Shown piece by piece: positions 25,602-32,421 of a stretch of DNA of 48,454 nt. The notes under the pieces were generated by a model that worked only from the letters and a program-made list of their open reading frames with translations, made no database searches and had not been told where the DNA came from. The stretch is from the NCBI GenBank assembly GCA_020723345.1, contig DYJA01000049.1, positions 1 to 48,454 of the forward strand. The letters are read 5' to 3'. The stretch's first letter is position 1, and each line of letters begins with the position of its first letter. The DNA comes from Candidatus Aquidulcis sp. GTDB lineage: Bacteria; Chloroflexota; Anaerolineae; UBA4142. Both the position numbers and the translations under genes were made by a program.

Positions 25602-26402
25602 CTAGCGCGAAACCGCGCGCGGTTTTGGGCCATCGTACTCCACGGGGAATTTGATCCGAAGCGGTTGTTCGCGCGTATATTCCTCCATCACTTGCGCGCT
25701 CAGTCCGGCAACGTGCGCCATAATGAAAATCGCTTTAGCAAACGCGGGCGAAAAGCCGAGATCGTACAGAATCGCGGCAATCGCGCCGTCGACGTTGATC
25801 GGCAGGTACGCGATTTGTTCGCGGGCTTGGCGTTCGAGCGCGCGCATGAACGCGACGCCATCGGCGGCGACGCGCGCTTCGGTTGCCATGCGGAACAGCG
25901 TCGCGACGCGCGGCTCGGTCTTTTGCGCGCGCAAGCCCAGCCCCGGCAGTCGCTGCCCGGATTGTTTCACTTCGGCGATGATGCGCGCCACCGCGTCTTC
26001 AATCGAAATCGCTTCGCGCTGCGCCAACGCGATGCCATGCGCGATCATTTCCAAACACTGCGCGCCCGCGCCGCCGTGCGCGTCGCCGATGGCGAGCACT
26101 CCGGCGGCGATGGCGGCTTCCATCCCGCGACGATTGCCGCTGGCGACCGCGCGCGCGGCGAGCGCGGATGGCGCGTCCGCGCTGCTTCCGGCGCCCGCGA
26201 TGAGAATCGCGTTGACGAGTCGCTGCACGCCGGGCGACGGCAGTTCGCCTTGGTGCAACAAAAGCACGACCTCCGCGAACGAACAGTGCGTCATCAAATC
26301 CGTGACCGCATAGCCACGGAGCCAGACGTTCTCGTCGTCCGATGACGTGATGGCGGTATGCCACGCGCAATTTTCAAGTTCTGTCGCAACCGCTTTGCTC
26401 AT
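25602..26402 (-). CDS. Citryl-CoA lyase-like short citrate synthase family protein
   Basis: 266 residues, the size of citryl-CoA lyases (which cleave citryl-CoA to acetyl-CoA and oxaloacetate) rather than full citrate synthase. Residues supporting the fold are WHTAITSSDDENVWLRGYAV at the start, IGDAHGGAGAQCLEMI (the first catalytic His) and NVDGAIAAILYDLG (the catalytic Asp region). The second catalytic histidine, normally in a GxGHR motif, is replaced: the sequence reads GLGLRAQKTEPR. It may therefore act on another acyl-CoA or be inactive. It lies 131 bp downstream of an MmgE/PrpD gene and in the same direction as tctABC, pointing to tricarboxylate breakdown. Confidence 0.72.
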   Translation of the reverse strand: MSKAVATELENCAWHTAITSSDDENVWLRGYAVTDLMTHCSFAEVVLLLHQGELPSPGVQRLVNAILIAGAGSSADAPSALAARAVASGNRRGMEAAIAAGVLAIGDAHGGAGAQCLEMIAHGIALAQREAISIEDAVARIIAEVKQSGQRLPGLGLRAQKTEPRVATLFRMATEARVAADGVAFMRALERQAREQIAYLPINVDGAIAAILYDLGFSPAFAKAIFIMAHVAGLSAQVMEEYTREQPLRIKFPVEYDGPKPRAVSR

Positions 26403-26417
26403 AGTTCTAATTTATCA

Positions 26418-26527
26418 GGCGATTGAAATCGCGGCAACAAGATCACGAAGACCGCCTACGCGGTCTGACACAGAGCGAGCCGACGCAGGTCGGCTTTGTG
26501 CCATCGTTGACGCGGTTTCCAACCGCC
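26418..26527. mobile_element. MITE-like palindromic element, copy 1 (110 bp)
   Basis: The ends GGCGATTGAAATCGCGGCAA and its imperfect complement (GACGCGGTTTCCAACCGCC) form terminal inverted repeats. Inside are a GAAGACCGCC...GCGGTCT hairpin and an AGCCGAC...GTCGGCT hairpin. The reverse complement of 36589-36691 shows the same blocks in the same order. Confidence 0.75.
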
Positions 26528-26533
26528 AGGTTT

Positions 26534-27907
26534 CTATACCATCCACAACTCTGTTAGCGTCGCCGCGTCCGCGCACGCGTCGAGCGACCAGACCGCGTCG
26601 CGCAGCGCGCGCGATTTTTCTGGCGACAGGCGTCCCGCGACGTTCGTTGCAAACTTGGCGATCACTTCATCGTCCGTCATCGGATTGCGCGCGTGTCCGC
26701 GCGGATAGCGCACCGTTTGCGACAGCGTGCGACCATCGTTCAGCGTCACCGTGATCGTGTTCGGAATTCCGTCCGGGTAACCGGCGGTCAGGTCCGCTTT
26801 TTCCGCGAGCGTCGTGTGTTTCGCCAAAAACTCTTGCGTGCGCGGCGAGCGGATGCGCGCGAGATCGAACGACTTGTCGGTGATTTCGCCGTCTTGTAGC
26901 GCGACGAGGGTGATGTACTGAATCGAATGATCGGCGGTCTCGCGCGTTTTGGGCTGCCACTTTTCCGGATCTTTGGCGATGATTTCGTAACTTGCTTTGA
27001 ACGTGTCAATGTGAACCGACGCGATTTCCGCGCCGCGCAGTTGCGAATGAATTTCAAGCGCGGCGTCGACCGCGCTCTGCGCGTGATACTCGACCGGATA
27101 TTTTTTGATGTACGTGTCGAGGATGCGGCGCGGCGCGTCTTTGTTTTCGAGCGACGCGAGTTTGGCGCGGTCGAACGGCGCGTGCGTGAGCAATTCGCAG
27201 AAACCCATTTCGCCTTCAAACGGCTGAAAGGGTCCCGCCATTCCCTTTTCCGCGAGGAGCGCGGCGAAGATCGCGTTGCGGCTGGAGTTTGCCGCCGCCG
27301 CGCCTTTCCACATCGAGAGTTCACCCGCGCGCGTTTGGCGCATCGCCGCGTGCGGCACGGTCGCGATCGAGAGCGCGTGCTCGGTTTGCGCGCGATTCAG
27401 ATTCAACAATTTTGCCGCGCCCGCCGCGACCATAATCGCGATATAGTTGACGTGATCCCATTTGTGCGCGCGCAGACTCGCCGCGTCGCACAGATTCACG
27501 CCGATTTCGTACGCGAGCGCGATCGCGGTGATGAGCGCGCGCCCGGACGCGTGGCGCGTTTCCGCCAGCGCGAGCAGCGCGGGGATCACGTCGGAAGGAT
27601 GCAGCGGTTCGAGCGAGAGGTACGTGTCGTTGTAGTCGAGATAGCGCACGAGCGCGCCGTTCGCGAACGCGGCAAGATCAGGCGTCGTGCGCTGCGGCGT
27701 GCCGAGAATGGTCGCGCCGTTTGGAATCGGCGCGTCGAACGCGAGCGCGCGCGCGGCGCGCGCGGTGTCGCTGTCGAACGCGGCGAGCGCGACGCCGAAC
27801 GAATCGAGAACGCGACGTTTGACTTCGCGCGCGACCTCCGGCGCGAGATCGGCGTAATCAACCGCCGCGACGTAATCGGCAAATAAACGCGAGATGTTGT
27901 CGCTCAT
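26534..27907 (-). CDS. MmgE/PrpD family dehydratase/decarboxylase
   Basis: 457 residues covering the two-domain MmgE/PrpD fold. Start ATG 27907 gives MSDNISRLFADYVAAVDYADL. Core markers are RRVLDSFGVALAAFDSD, ALVRYLDYNDTYL, EPLHPSDVIPALLALAE (the H-P-SD segment) and HYSIQYITLVAL-like DHSIQYITLVALQDG. Members include 2-methylcitrate dehydratase and cis-aconitate decarboxylase, both acting on tricarboxylic acids. Placed with a citryl-CoA-lyase-like gene and TctABC, it probably dehydrates or decarboxylates an imported tricarboxylate. The exact substrate is an open question. Confidence 0.85.
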   Translation of the reverse strand: MSDNISRLFADYVAAVDYADLAPEVAREVKRRVLDSFGVALAAFDSDTARAARALAFDAPIPNGATILGTPQRTTPDLAAFANGALVRYLDYNDTYLSLEPLHPSDVIPALLALAETRHASGRALITAIALAYEIGVNLCDAASLRAHKWDHVNYIAIMVAAGAAKLLNLNRAQTEHALSIATVPHAAMRQTRAGELSMWKGAAAANSSRNAIFAALLAEKGMAGPFQPFEGEMGFCELLTHAPFDRAKLASLENKDAPRRILDTYIKKYPVEYHAQSAVDAALEIHSQLRGAEIASVHIDTFKASYEIIAKDPEKWQPKTRETADHSIQYITLVALQDGEITDKSFDLARIRSPRTQEFLAKHTTLAEKADLTAGYPDGIPNTITVTLNDGRTLSQTVRYPRGHARNPMTDDEVIAKFATNVAGRLSPEKSRALRDAVWSLDACADAATLTELWMV

Positions 27908-27921
27908 CGTGTCACCAAAAT

Positions 27922-27956
27922 CAGACTTCCGAAGTCTCGCAGACTTCGGAAGTCTG
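27922..27956. terminator. 16-bp perfect inverted repeat after tctA
   Basis: CAGACTTCCGAAGTCT (27922-27937), loop CGC, and the exact complement (27941-27956). It lies between the tctA stop and the PrpD start and may end or attenuate the tct transcript. No T tract is seen. Confidence 0.5.
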
Positions 27957-27962
27957 AATGCT

Positions 27963-29477
27963 TCACGCCGCCGCGCTGCGCCCAAACAGTTTTCGCCATC
28001 CGATTCCGATGTATTTCCAGTACGGATTTGTAATCGAGATGACCGCGAGGAGCAACAGGAAGAGCGAGATCGGGCGCGTGACGAAGATCGCCAGACTGCC
28101 GTCCGAGATCATGAGCGACTGCCGCATCGCTTGTTCCATCAAATCGCCCAAGACCATGCCGAGAATGATCGGCGCGGCAGGAATGTCGAGTCGCCGCAAA
28201 AAGTAGCCGATCACGCCAAAGCCGACCATCAAGAACAAATCCTGCACGCTGTTGTTCATCGTGTAAACGCCGAGGAACGAGAACAAAATGATGAACACCA
28301 TCAGCAAGTACAGCGGAATGTCGAGAATCTTGACCCACATTCCGACCAAGGGCAAGTTGAGCACGAGCAGCATCACGTTGCCGATGTACATACTCGCGAT
28401 CAAACCCCAGACGAACTGCGGATTTTGCACGAACAGCAAGGGACCCGGCTGCAAGCCGATCATCAACAACGCGCCGAGCATGATCGCCGTCGTGCCGCTG
28501 CCCGGAATGCCGAGGCACAGCAAGTGGATCATCGCGCCGCCCGCCGCCGCGTTGTTCGCAGCTTCGGGCGCGGCGACGCCTTCAATCGCGCCTTGCCCCA
28601 GTTCGTCTTTGTACTTGCACATTTTCTTTTCCAAGCCGTACGAAACGAAACTCGCGACGGCGGCGCCCGCGCCCGCGATGCCGCCGACAAAAAAGCCGGA
28701 GAGCGTGCCGCGCGTGAACGCCGGAATCGAGCGCTTCCAGTCTTCTTTGCTCATCCACAAGCCGCCCTTGATCTCCAGACGCTCTTGCACGGCTTGGTTC
28801 ATGTTGCACAGATTGACGATGACTTCGGACAGCGCGAACAGACCGATCGCCACGACCAAAAATTCGAGCCCGTCCAAAAGTTCAGGATTGCGGAACGTGT
28901 AACGCGGCACGCCGCTCTGCAAATCAATGCCGATCGTGGCGATCGCGAGACCGATCGTGGTCGAGAGCAGCGCCTTGACGAGCGAACGTCCGGCGAGACT
29001 CGTGACGACGGTGAGACCGGCGAACATCAACGAAAAATATTCGGGCGGACCAAAGTTCAGCGCGAACGCGGCGACCGCGGGACCGACGAGCATCAGCACC
29101 AACGTCGCAAACGTCCCGGCGATAAACGAACCGATTGCCGCCGCGGCGAGCGCGGGACCGGCGCGTCCTTTCTTCGCCATCTGATAGCCGTCGAAACAAG
29201 TCACGACCGACGACGATTCGCCCGGCGCGTTGACGAGGATCGACGTGGTCGAGCCGCCGTACATCGCGCCGTAATAAATACCCGCCATCAAAATGATCGC
29301 GGAAGTGGGTTCAAGTCCGAACGTAATCGGAATCAGCAGCGCGATGCCGGTCATCGGTCCGATGCCGGGCAGCACGCCGATAATCGTGCCGAGGAACACG
29401 CCGATAAAAGCGAGCACCAGGTTCATCGGCGTGACGGCGACGCCGAATCCGAGCGCCAAGTTATCGAAGAAATTCAT
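27963..29477 (-). CDS. tctA: Tripartite tricarboxylate transporter large membrane subunit TctA
   Basis: 504 residues with about 11-12 transmembrane helices. Diagnostic TctA segments are visible: IGVLPGIGPMTGIALLIP, AGIYYGAMYGGSTTSILVNAPGE (split here) and the second inverted half EAANNAAAGGAMIHLLCLGIPGSGTTAIMLGAL. TctA forms the sodium- or proton-driven channel that takes up citrate-like acids from the periplasmic protein TctC. I use ATG 29477 (MNFFDNLALGFGVA) with GGAGG upstream, 38 bp from the tctB stop. It forms an operon with tctC and tctB in the common order. Confidence 0.95.
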   Translation of the reverse strand: MNFFDNLALGFGVAVTPMNLVLAFIGVFLGTIIGVLPGIGPMTGIALLIPITFGLEPTSAIILMAGIYYGAMYGGSTTSILVNAPGESSSVVTCFDGYQMAKKGRAGPALAAAAIGSFIAGTFATLVLMLVGPAVAAFALNFGPPEYFSLMFAGLTVVTSLAGRSLVKALLSTTIGLAIATIGIDLQSGVPRYTFRNPELLDGLEFLVVAIGLFALSEVIVNLCNMNQAVQERLEIKGGLWMSKEDWKRSIPAFTRGTLSGFFVGGIAGAGAAVASFVSYGLEKKMCKYKDELGQGAIEGVAAPEAANNAAAGGAMIHLLCLGIPGSGTTAIMLGALLMIGLQPGPLLFVQNPQFVWGLIASMYIGNVMLLVLNLPLVGMWVKILDIPLYLLMVFIILFSFLGVYTMNNSVQDLFLMVGFGVIGYFLRRLDIPAAPIILGMVLGDLMEQAMRQSLMISDGSLAIFVTRPISLFLLLLAVISITNPYWKYIGIGWRKLFGRSAAA

Positions 29478-29492
29478 GATGCCTCCAACGTT

Positions 29493-29515
29493 GGACAAAT
29501 TTTAGAAATTTGTCC
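29493..29515. repeat. GGACAAATTT palindrome supplying the tctB stop
   Basis: GGACAAATTT (29493-29502), loop TAG, AAATTTGTCC (29506-29515). On the minus strand the flanking GTAG supplies the TAG stop of tctB. Confidence 0.8.
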
Positions 29516-30021
29516 TACAGTCCAAACCAGGAAAGGGGTCCGGCGGGCAACTGCACGCGCAATAGAAAAGTGAACGCAAAGTGCAGTCCAAAACTGATGA
29601 CCAAGCCAATGATCGCGTCGCGGACAAGGTGCCGGCGATCAAGGACGAGAACGCCCGCCATGAACATCAGGAACGTGGAGATGGGATAGCCCAGCCGCTC
29701 GAAGATGAAAGCGTAAATCAGCATCAGTCCCAACATGATTCCGACGGTCTTGACATCCACGTAACTGCTCAATTTTTCATCAGCCCCGATGAGGGCGGCG
29801 CGCGCTTCGTCTTCCTTGCTCATTCCGCGAAACGATTGGGCAACGTACGCCGCGGATAAGACGATCATCAAAATCCCGATCGCTTTGGGGAACGCGTCGG
29901 GACCGAGGATCTGCTTGGACGCGGGTTGACCGATGGTGAAAAAAGCCATCGCGAAATACGTGGCGGAAAAAAGAAGGAGGACCACGCTCGCGATGCGATT
30001 TTCCTTGACGTCATTACTCAT
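29515..30021 (-). CDS. tctB: Tripartite tricarboxylate transporter small membrane subunit TctB
   Basis: 168 residues with four transmembrane segments, the usual TctB size and layout (VVLLLFSATYFAMAFFTIG at the start; LGPDAFPKAIGILMIVLSA, matching the conserved GPxxFP turn; FERLGYPISTFLMFMAGVL). Its precise role is structural. Start ATG 30021 is preceded by GGAGGGATGAA. The longer frame to 30111 is repeat-derived (LGDCFVARNASRN) and rejected. Its stop codon belongs to the GGACAAATTT palindrome. Confidence 0.88.
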   Translation of the reverse strand: MSNDVKENRIASVVLLLFSATYFAMAFFTIGQPASKQILGPDAFPKAIGILMIVLSAAYVAQSFRGMSKEDEARAALIGADEKLSSYVDVKTVGIMLGLMLIYAFIFERLGYPISTFLMFMAGVLVLDRRHLVRDAIIGLVISFGLHFAFTFLLRVQLPAGPLSWFGL

Positions 30022-30066
30022 TTCATCCCTCCAACTCAACGCATTGCCAAGCGCAGATAGGGTTTT

Positions 30067-30155
30067 GTCATTGCGAGAAGCGTTTCTTGCGACGAAGCAA
30101 TCTCCGAGCAACTTGGATTGCTTCGTCGCACTCGCTTCGCGCTCCTCGCAATGAC
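30067..30155. repeat. GTCATTGCGAG palindromic repeat in the tctC-tctB spacer
   Basis: GTCATTGCGAG at the left and CTCGCAATGAC at the right enclose GACGAAGCAATC/GATTGCTTCGTC inner arms. This repeat type is widespread in several phyla. It could modulate tctC versus tctBA mRNA levels. Confidence 0.8.
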
Positions 30156-30184
30156 ACGAGTGCGCTTGGACTTGTACCTGCGAA

Positions 30185-31336
30185 CTATTTGATGAACCCG
30201 GTATCGGTCATCAACACTTTGTAGGATTGGAATTCTTCGTCGAGGAACTTGGCGAAGGAATCGCCGTCGGCGTACGCGTCCACCCATTGTAATTTGTCGA
30301 GCGAGTCTTTCCAGGTCTTGGTGGCGCTCATGCGCTTGAGCGTTTCACCCCACCATGCCTTCGCGTCGGCGGACATTCCGGGCGCGCCAAAGATGCCGCG
30401 CCACACTTCGTACGTGACGTTCCAGCCGGATTCCTTCCAGGTCGGTACGTCTTTCATCACGCCGCCGCGGCGTTCCGCTGAAGAGACGCCGAGCGCGCGC
30501 ACGGTCTTGGCTTCGACCTGCGGAATCGCTTCGCCGACGCCGGTCGACATGAAGCCGACGTTGCCGCCCAAGAGCGCGGTCAAGCCGGAACCGACATCGT
30601 TGAACGCGATGTACGACATCTTGCCCGGATCGATTCCCGCGTTTTTCGCCAACTTGGCGATGGCGAGGTGATCCATGCTGCCCGGCGAAGACGCGCCGGC
30701 GAATTTGACCGCGCCGGGGTCCTTTTTCAGCGCCGCCATCAAATCGCCCATTGTCTTGTATGGCGAGTCCGCCTTGACCAAAATTACTTGGTAGTCGGTG
30801 ATGAGTTTGGCGAGCGGGGTCAATTCTTTATAGTCGTTCTCGAACGTCTTGTTGAGCGTGTTGATGATCAGCGGCGGCGAGTATACGACCAATTCATAAT
30901 CGTCGGCTTTTTTGGTGAAGATGTAGGCGAGACCGACACCGCCACCGCCGCCAACTTTGTTGACGACCGTCGTCGGCTGCGGATACAATTTTTCCGTTTC
31001 GAGCGAGCGTTGAACGGTGCGTGCAAGTGTATCCCATCCGCCGCCCGCGCCTGCCGGCGCGACAATTTCGAGCGCTTTGTTGGGATAGCCGCCCTTGGTT
31101 GCCGGAACGAGACCGGTCGCGACAGTGGGCGCGGTTGTGGGTTTAGGCGCTTCGGTTGGTTTCGGAGCGTCGGTCGGTTTTGCCGCCGCGGCTGTCGGCG
31201 CAACAGTTGGCTTGGAGGCTTCCGTTGGTTTCGGCGCGACGGTTGGAACCGGCGTAGCCGTGGGCGCGGGCGCGCATGCCGCCACAATCACGATGAGCGC
31301 GAACAATGCGAACAGAACCACTTTCTTGTCGAACAT
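30185..31336 (-). CDS. tctC: Tripartite tricarboxylate transporter substrate-binding lipoprotein TctC (Bug family)
   Basis: 383 residues. The lipoprotein signal is MFDKKVVLFALFALIVIVAAC, lipid on C21. A Pro/Thr/Lys/Ala linker spans about 22-75. The TctC/Bug-type binding domain follows (YPNKALEIVAPAGAGGGWDTLARTVQ, the signature first loop; SPGSMDHLAIAKLAK; LLGGNVGFMSTGVGEAIPQV). This receptor delivers carboxylates to TctAB. GGAGGAAGGAA precedes ATG 31336. The lipid anchor plus linker suits an organism with a single membrane or lacking a conventional periplasm. It is first in the tct operon and lies downstream of a two-component system. Confidence 0.93.
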   Translation of the reverse strand: MFDKKVVLFALFALIVIVAACAPAPTATPVPTVAPKPTEASKPTVAPTAAAAKPTDAPKPTEAPKPTTAPTVATGLVPATKGGYPNKALEIVAPAGAGGGWDTLARTVQRSLETEKLYPQPTTVVNKVGGGGGVGLAYIFTKKADDYELVVYSPPLIINTLNKTFENDYKELTPLAKLITDYQVILVKADSPYKTMGDLMAALKKDPGAVKFAGASSPGSMDHLAIAKLAKNAGIDPGKMSYIAFNDVGSGLTALLGGNVGFMSTGVGEAIPQVEAKTVRALGVSSAERRGGVMKDVPTWKESGWNVTYEVWRGIFGAPGMSADAKAWWGETLKRMSATKTWKDSLDKLQWVDAYADGDSFAKFLDEEFQSYKVLMTDTGFIK

Positions 31337-31609
31337 TTCCTTCCTCCTTTAGGATTTTGGGCTGAGTGGAAAACAACCGATTCGGTACTGCGGACGACCA
31401 CCTCCCTTCCACAACATTTCAGCGCGAATAGGGTGTCAACGAATGTTCAACGAATAAACGAATGACGCGTCCCGAGAAGAGAATGGATTCCAAAGGAGGA
31501 TGTGATTCAGGGGCAAGTGAGGAGTGGCTGATTCGGGCAACGATGCGACTCCACCTTTGGAGAACAATATGCCAGCATACTGAATTCGAGATTAGCACAG
31601 AGGGCGGGC

Positions 31610-31654
31610 AAAAAAAACTACCAGACGGGGGGTTTTTCACCCCCCATCTGGTAG
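31610..31654 (-). terminator. Rho-independent terminator of the kinase-regulator operon
   Basis: On the minus strand CTACCAGA-x-GGGGGG pairs with CCCCCC-x-TCTGGTAG over a 7-nt loop, followed by eight Ts (31617-31610). The stem is 14 bp with one mismatch. Confidence 0.92.
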
Positions 31655-31664
31655 AATGAATGTT

Positions 31665-31686
31665 GGACAAATTTGCAAGTTTGTCC
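31665..31686. repeat. GGACAAATTT palindrome at the response-regulator 3' end
   Basis: GGACAAATTT (31665-31674) faces AAGTTTGTCC (31677-31686), with one G-U-compatible change. It sits just past the TAG at 31691. Confidence 0.75.
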
Positions 31687-31690
31687 TACG

Positions 31691-32356
31691 CTACTTGACC
31701 AATCCGAGCCGAATCGCCTTGACGGCGGCTTGCGTGCGATCATTCGTGCCGAGTTTTTGCAGGATCGTGTGGGTGTACCCTTTGACGGTGCCGGGGCTCA
31801 AACTCAACACTTGCGCGATCGCTTGATTCGTCAAGCCCTCGACCATCAGCCGGAGGATGTCTTTTTCGCGCGCGGTCAGCGGCTCGGATGTCTCGAGCGG
31901 AATGTCTTTGCCTTCCGGTTCATTCTCCAAATTTCGCAAGACGCTCTGCAAGAACTGACTGTCGACCATCGAGACGCCGCTTGCCACGGCGTAAATCGCG
32001 GCGAGCAAATCTTCGCGCGCGATATCCTTGAGCACGAATCCAACCGCGCCCGCCGACAACGAGCGCAACAAGTACGTCGTACTGCGATACGTCGTGAGCA
32101 TAATCACGCGCGCGGACGATTTCGCGGTCTTGAGCGCTTCCAACGCCTGGATCCCGTCCATCCCCGGCATTCGAATATCCATCAGGACGATGGCAGGGTT
32201 GAGCGCGAGCGTCAATCGTACCGCTTCGTCGCCGTTGTTCGCTTCGCCGACGATTCGGACGCGCGGCGCGTTCAACATGCTCCGCAACCCCGCGCGCACC
32301 ATTGGATGATCGTCGGCGATGAGAAGGGTAATCTCCGAATTCAATTCACTGCTCAT
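31691..32356 (-). CDS. NarL/FixJ-family response regulator
   Basis: 221 residues: a receiver domain (about 8-125) with the acidic pair D15-D16, phospho-acceptor D60 in IVLMDIRMPGMDG and the conserved lysine in FVLKD, then a LuxR-type helix-turn-helix (about 155-215: LTAREKDILRLMVEGLTNQAIAQVLSLSPGTVKGYTHTILQKLG, in two parts). It is a DNA-binding activator or repressor controlled by the adjacent kinase. It is downstream of the kinase gene in the same operon and faces the tct operon. Control of tctCBA is a reasonable inference, but no operator has been identified. Confidence 0.93.
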   Translation of the reverse strand: MSSELNSEITLLIADDHPMVRAGLRSMLNAPRVRIVGEANNGDEAVRLTLALNPAIVLMDIRMPGMDGIQALEALKTAKSSARVIMLTTYRSTTYLLRSLSAGAVGFVLKDIAREDLLAAIYAVASGVSMVDSQFLQSVLRNLENEPEGKDIPLETSEPLTAREKDILRLMVEGLTNQAIAQVLSLSPGTVKGYTHTILQKLGTNDRTQAAVKAIRLGLVK

Positions 32357-32369
32357 CCGTACTCCTCTG

Positions 32370-32421
32370 TTCGTAGTGTGCGCTTGAGCGCGTGCTGCGG
32401 CGATGAATCGCCTACTACGAG
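32370..32421. repeat. Palindromic repeat between kinase and regulator genes
   Basis: TTCGTAGTGTGCGCTTGAGC ... GGCGATGAATCGCCTACTAC. This is the intergenic twin, in reverse, of the copy inside the RmlD-like gene (7902-7950). It also supplies the TAG stop of the kinase (32415-32417). Confidence 0.85.

Larger units (their letters stand above)
31337..31690. other. 354-bp intergenic region between tctC and the response regulator
   Basis: No convincing gene. It holds a CAACGAAT/AACGAATAAACGAATG word cluster (31437-31464), a 71-bp stretch with CCAAAGGAGGA/TCCACCTTTGG ends (31490-31560) and internal TGATTC-GGGCAA direct repeats, a terminator and a GGACAAATTT palindrome. A weak tct promoter is possible (minus strand TTGACA 31439-31434, 17 bp, TGTTGT 31416-31411). 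Confidence 0.6.

Noticed and set aside
27894-29573. 559-codon plus-strand frame
   Set aside because: Antisense of tctA; composition is a shadow of transmembrane codons.
31462-31659. 65-codon plus-strand frame in the tctC-regulator spacer
   Set aside because: It runs across the CCAAAGG repeat and the terminator stem and has no ribosome-binding site or recognisable protein.
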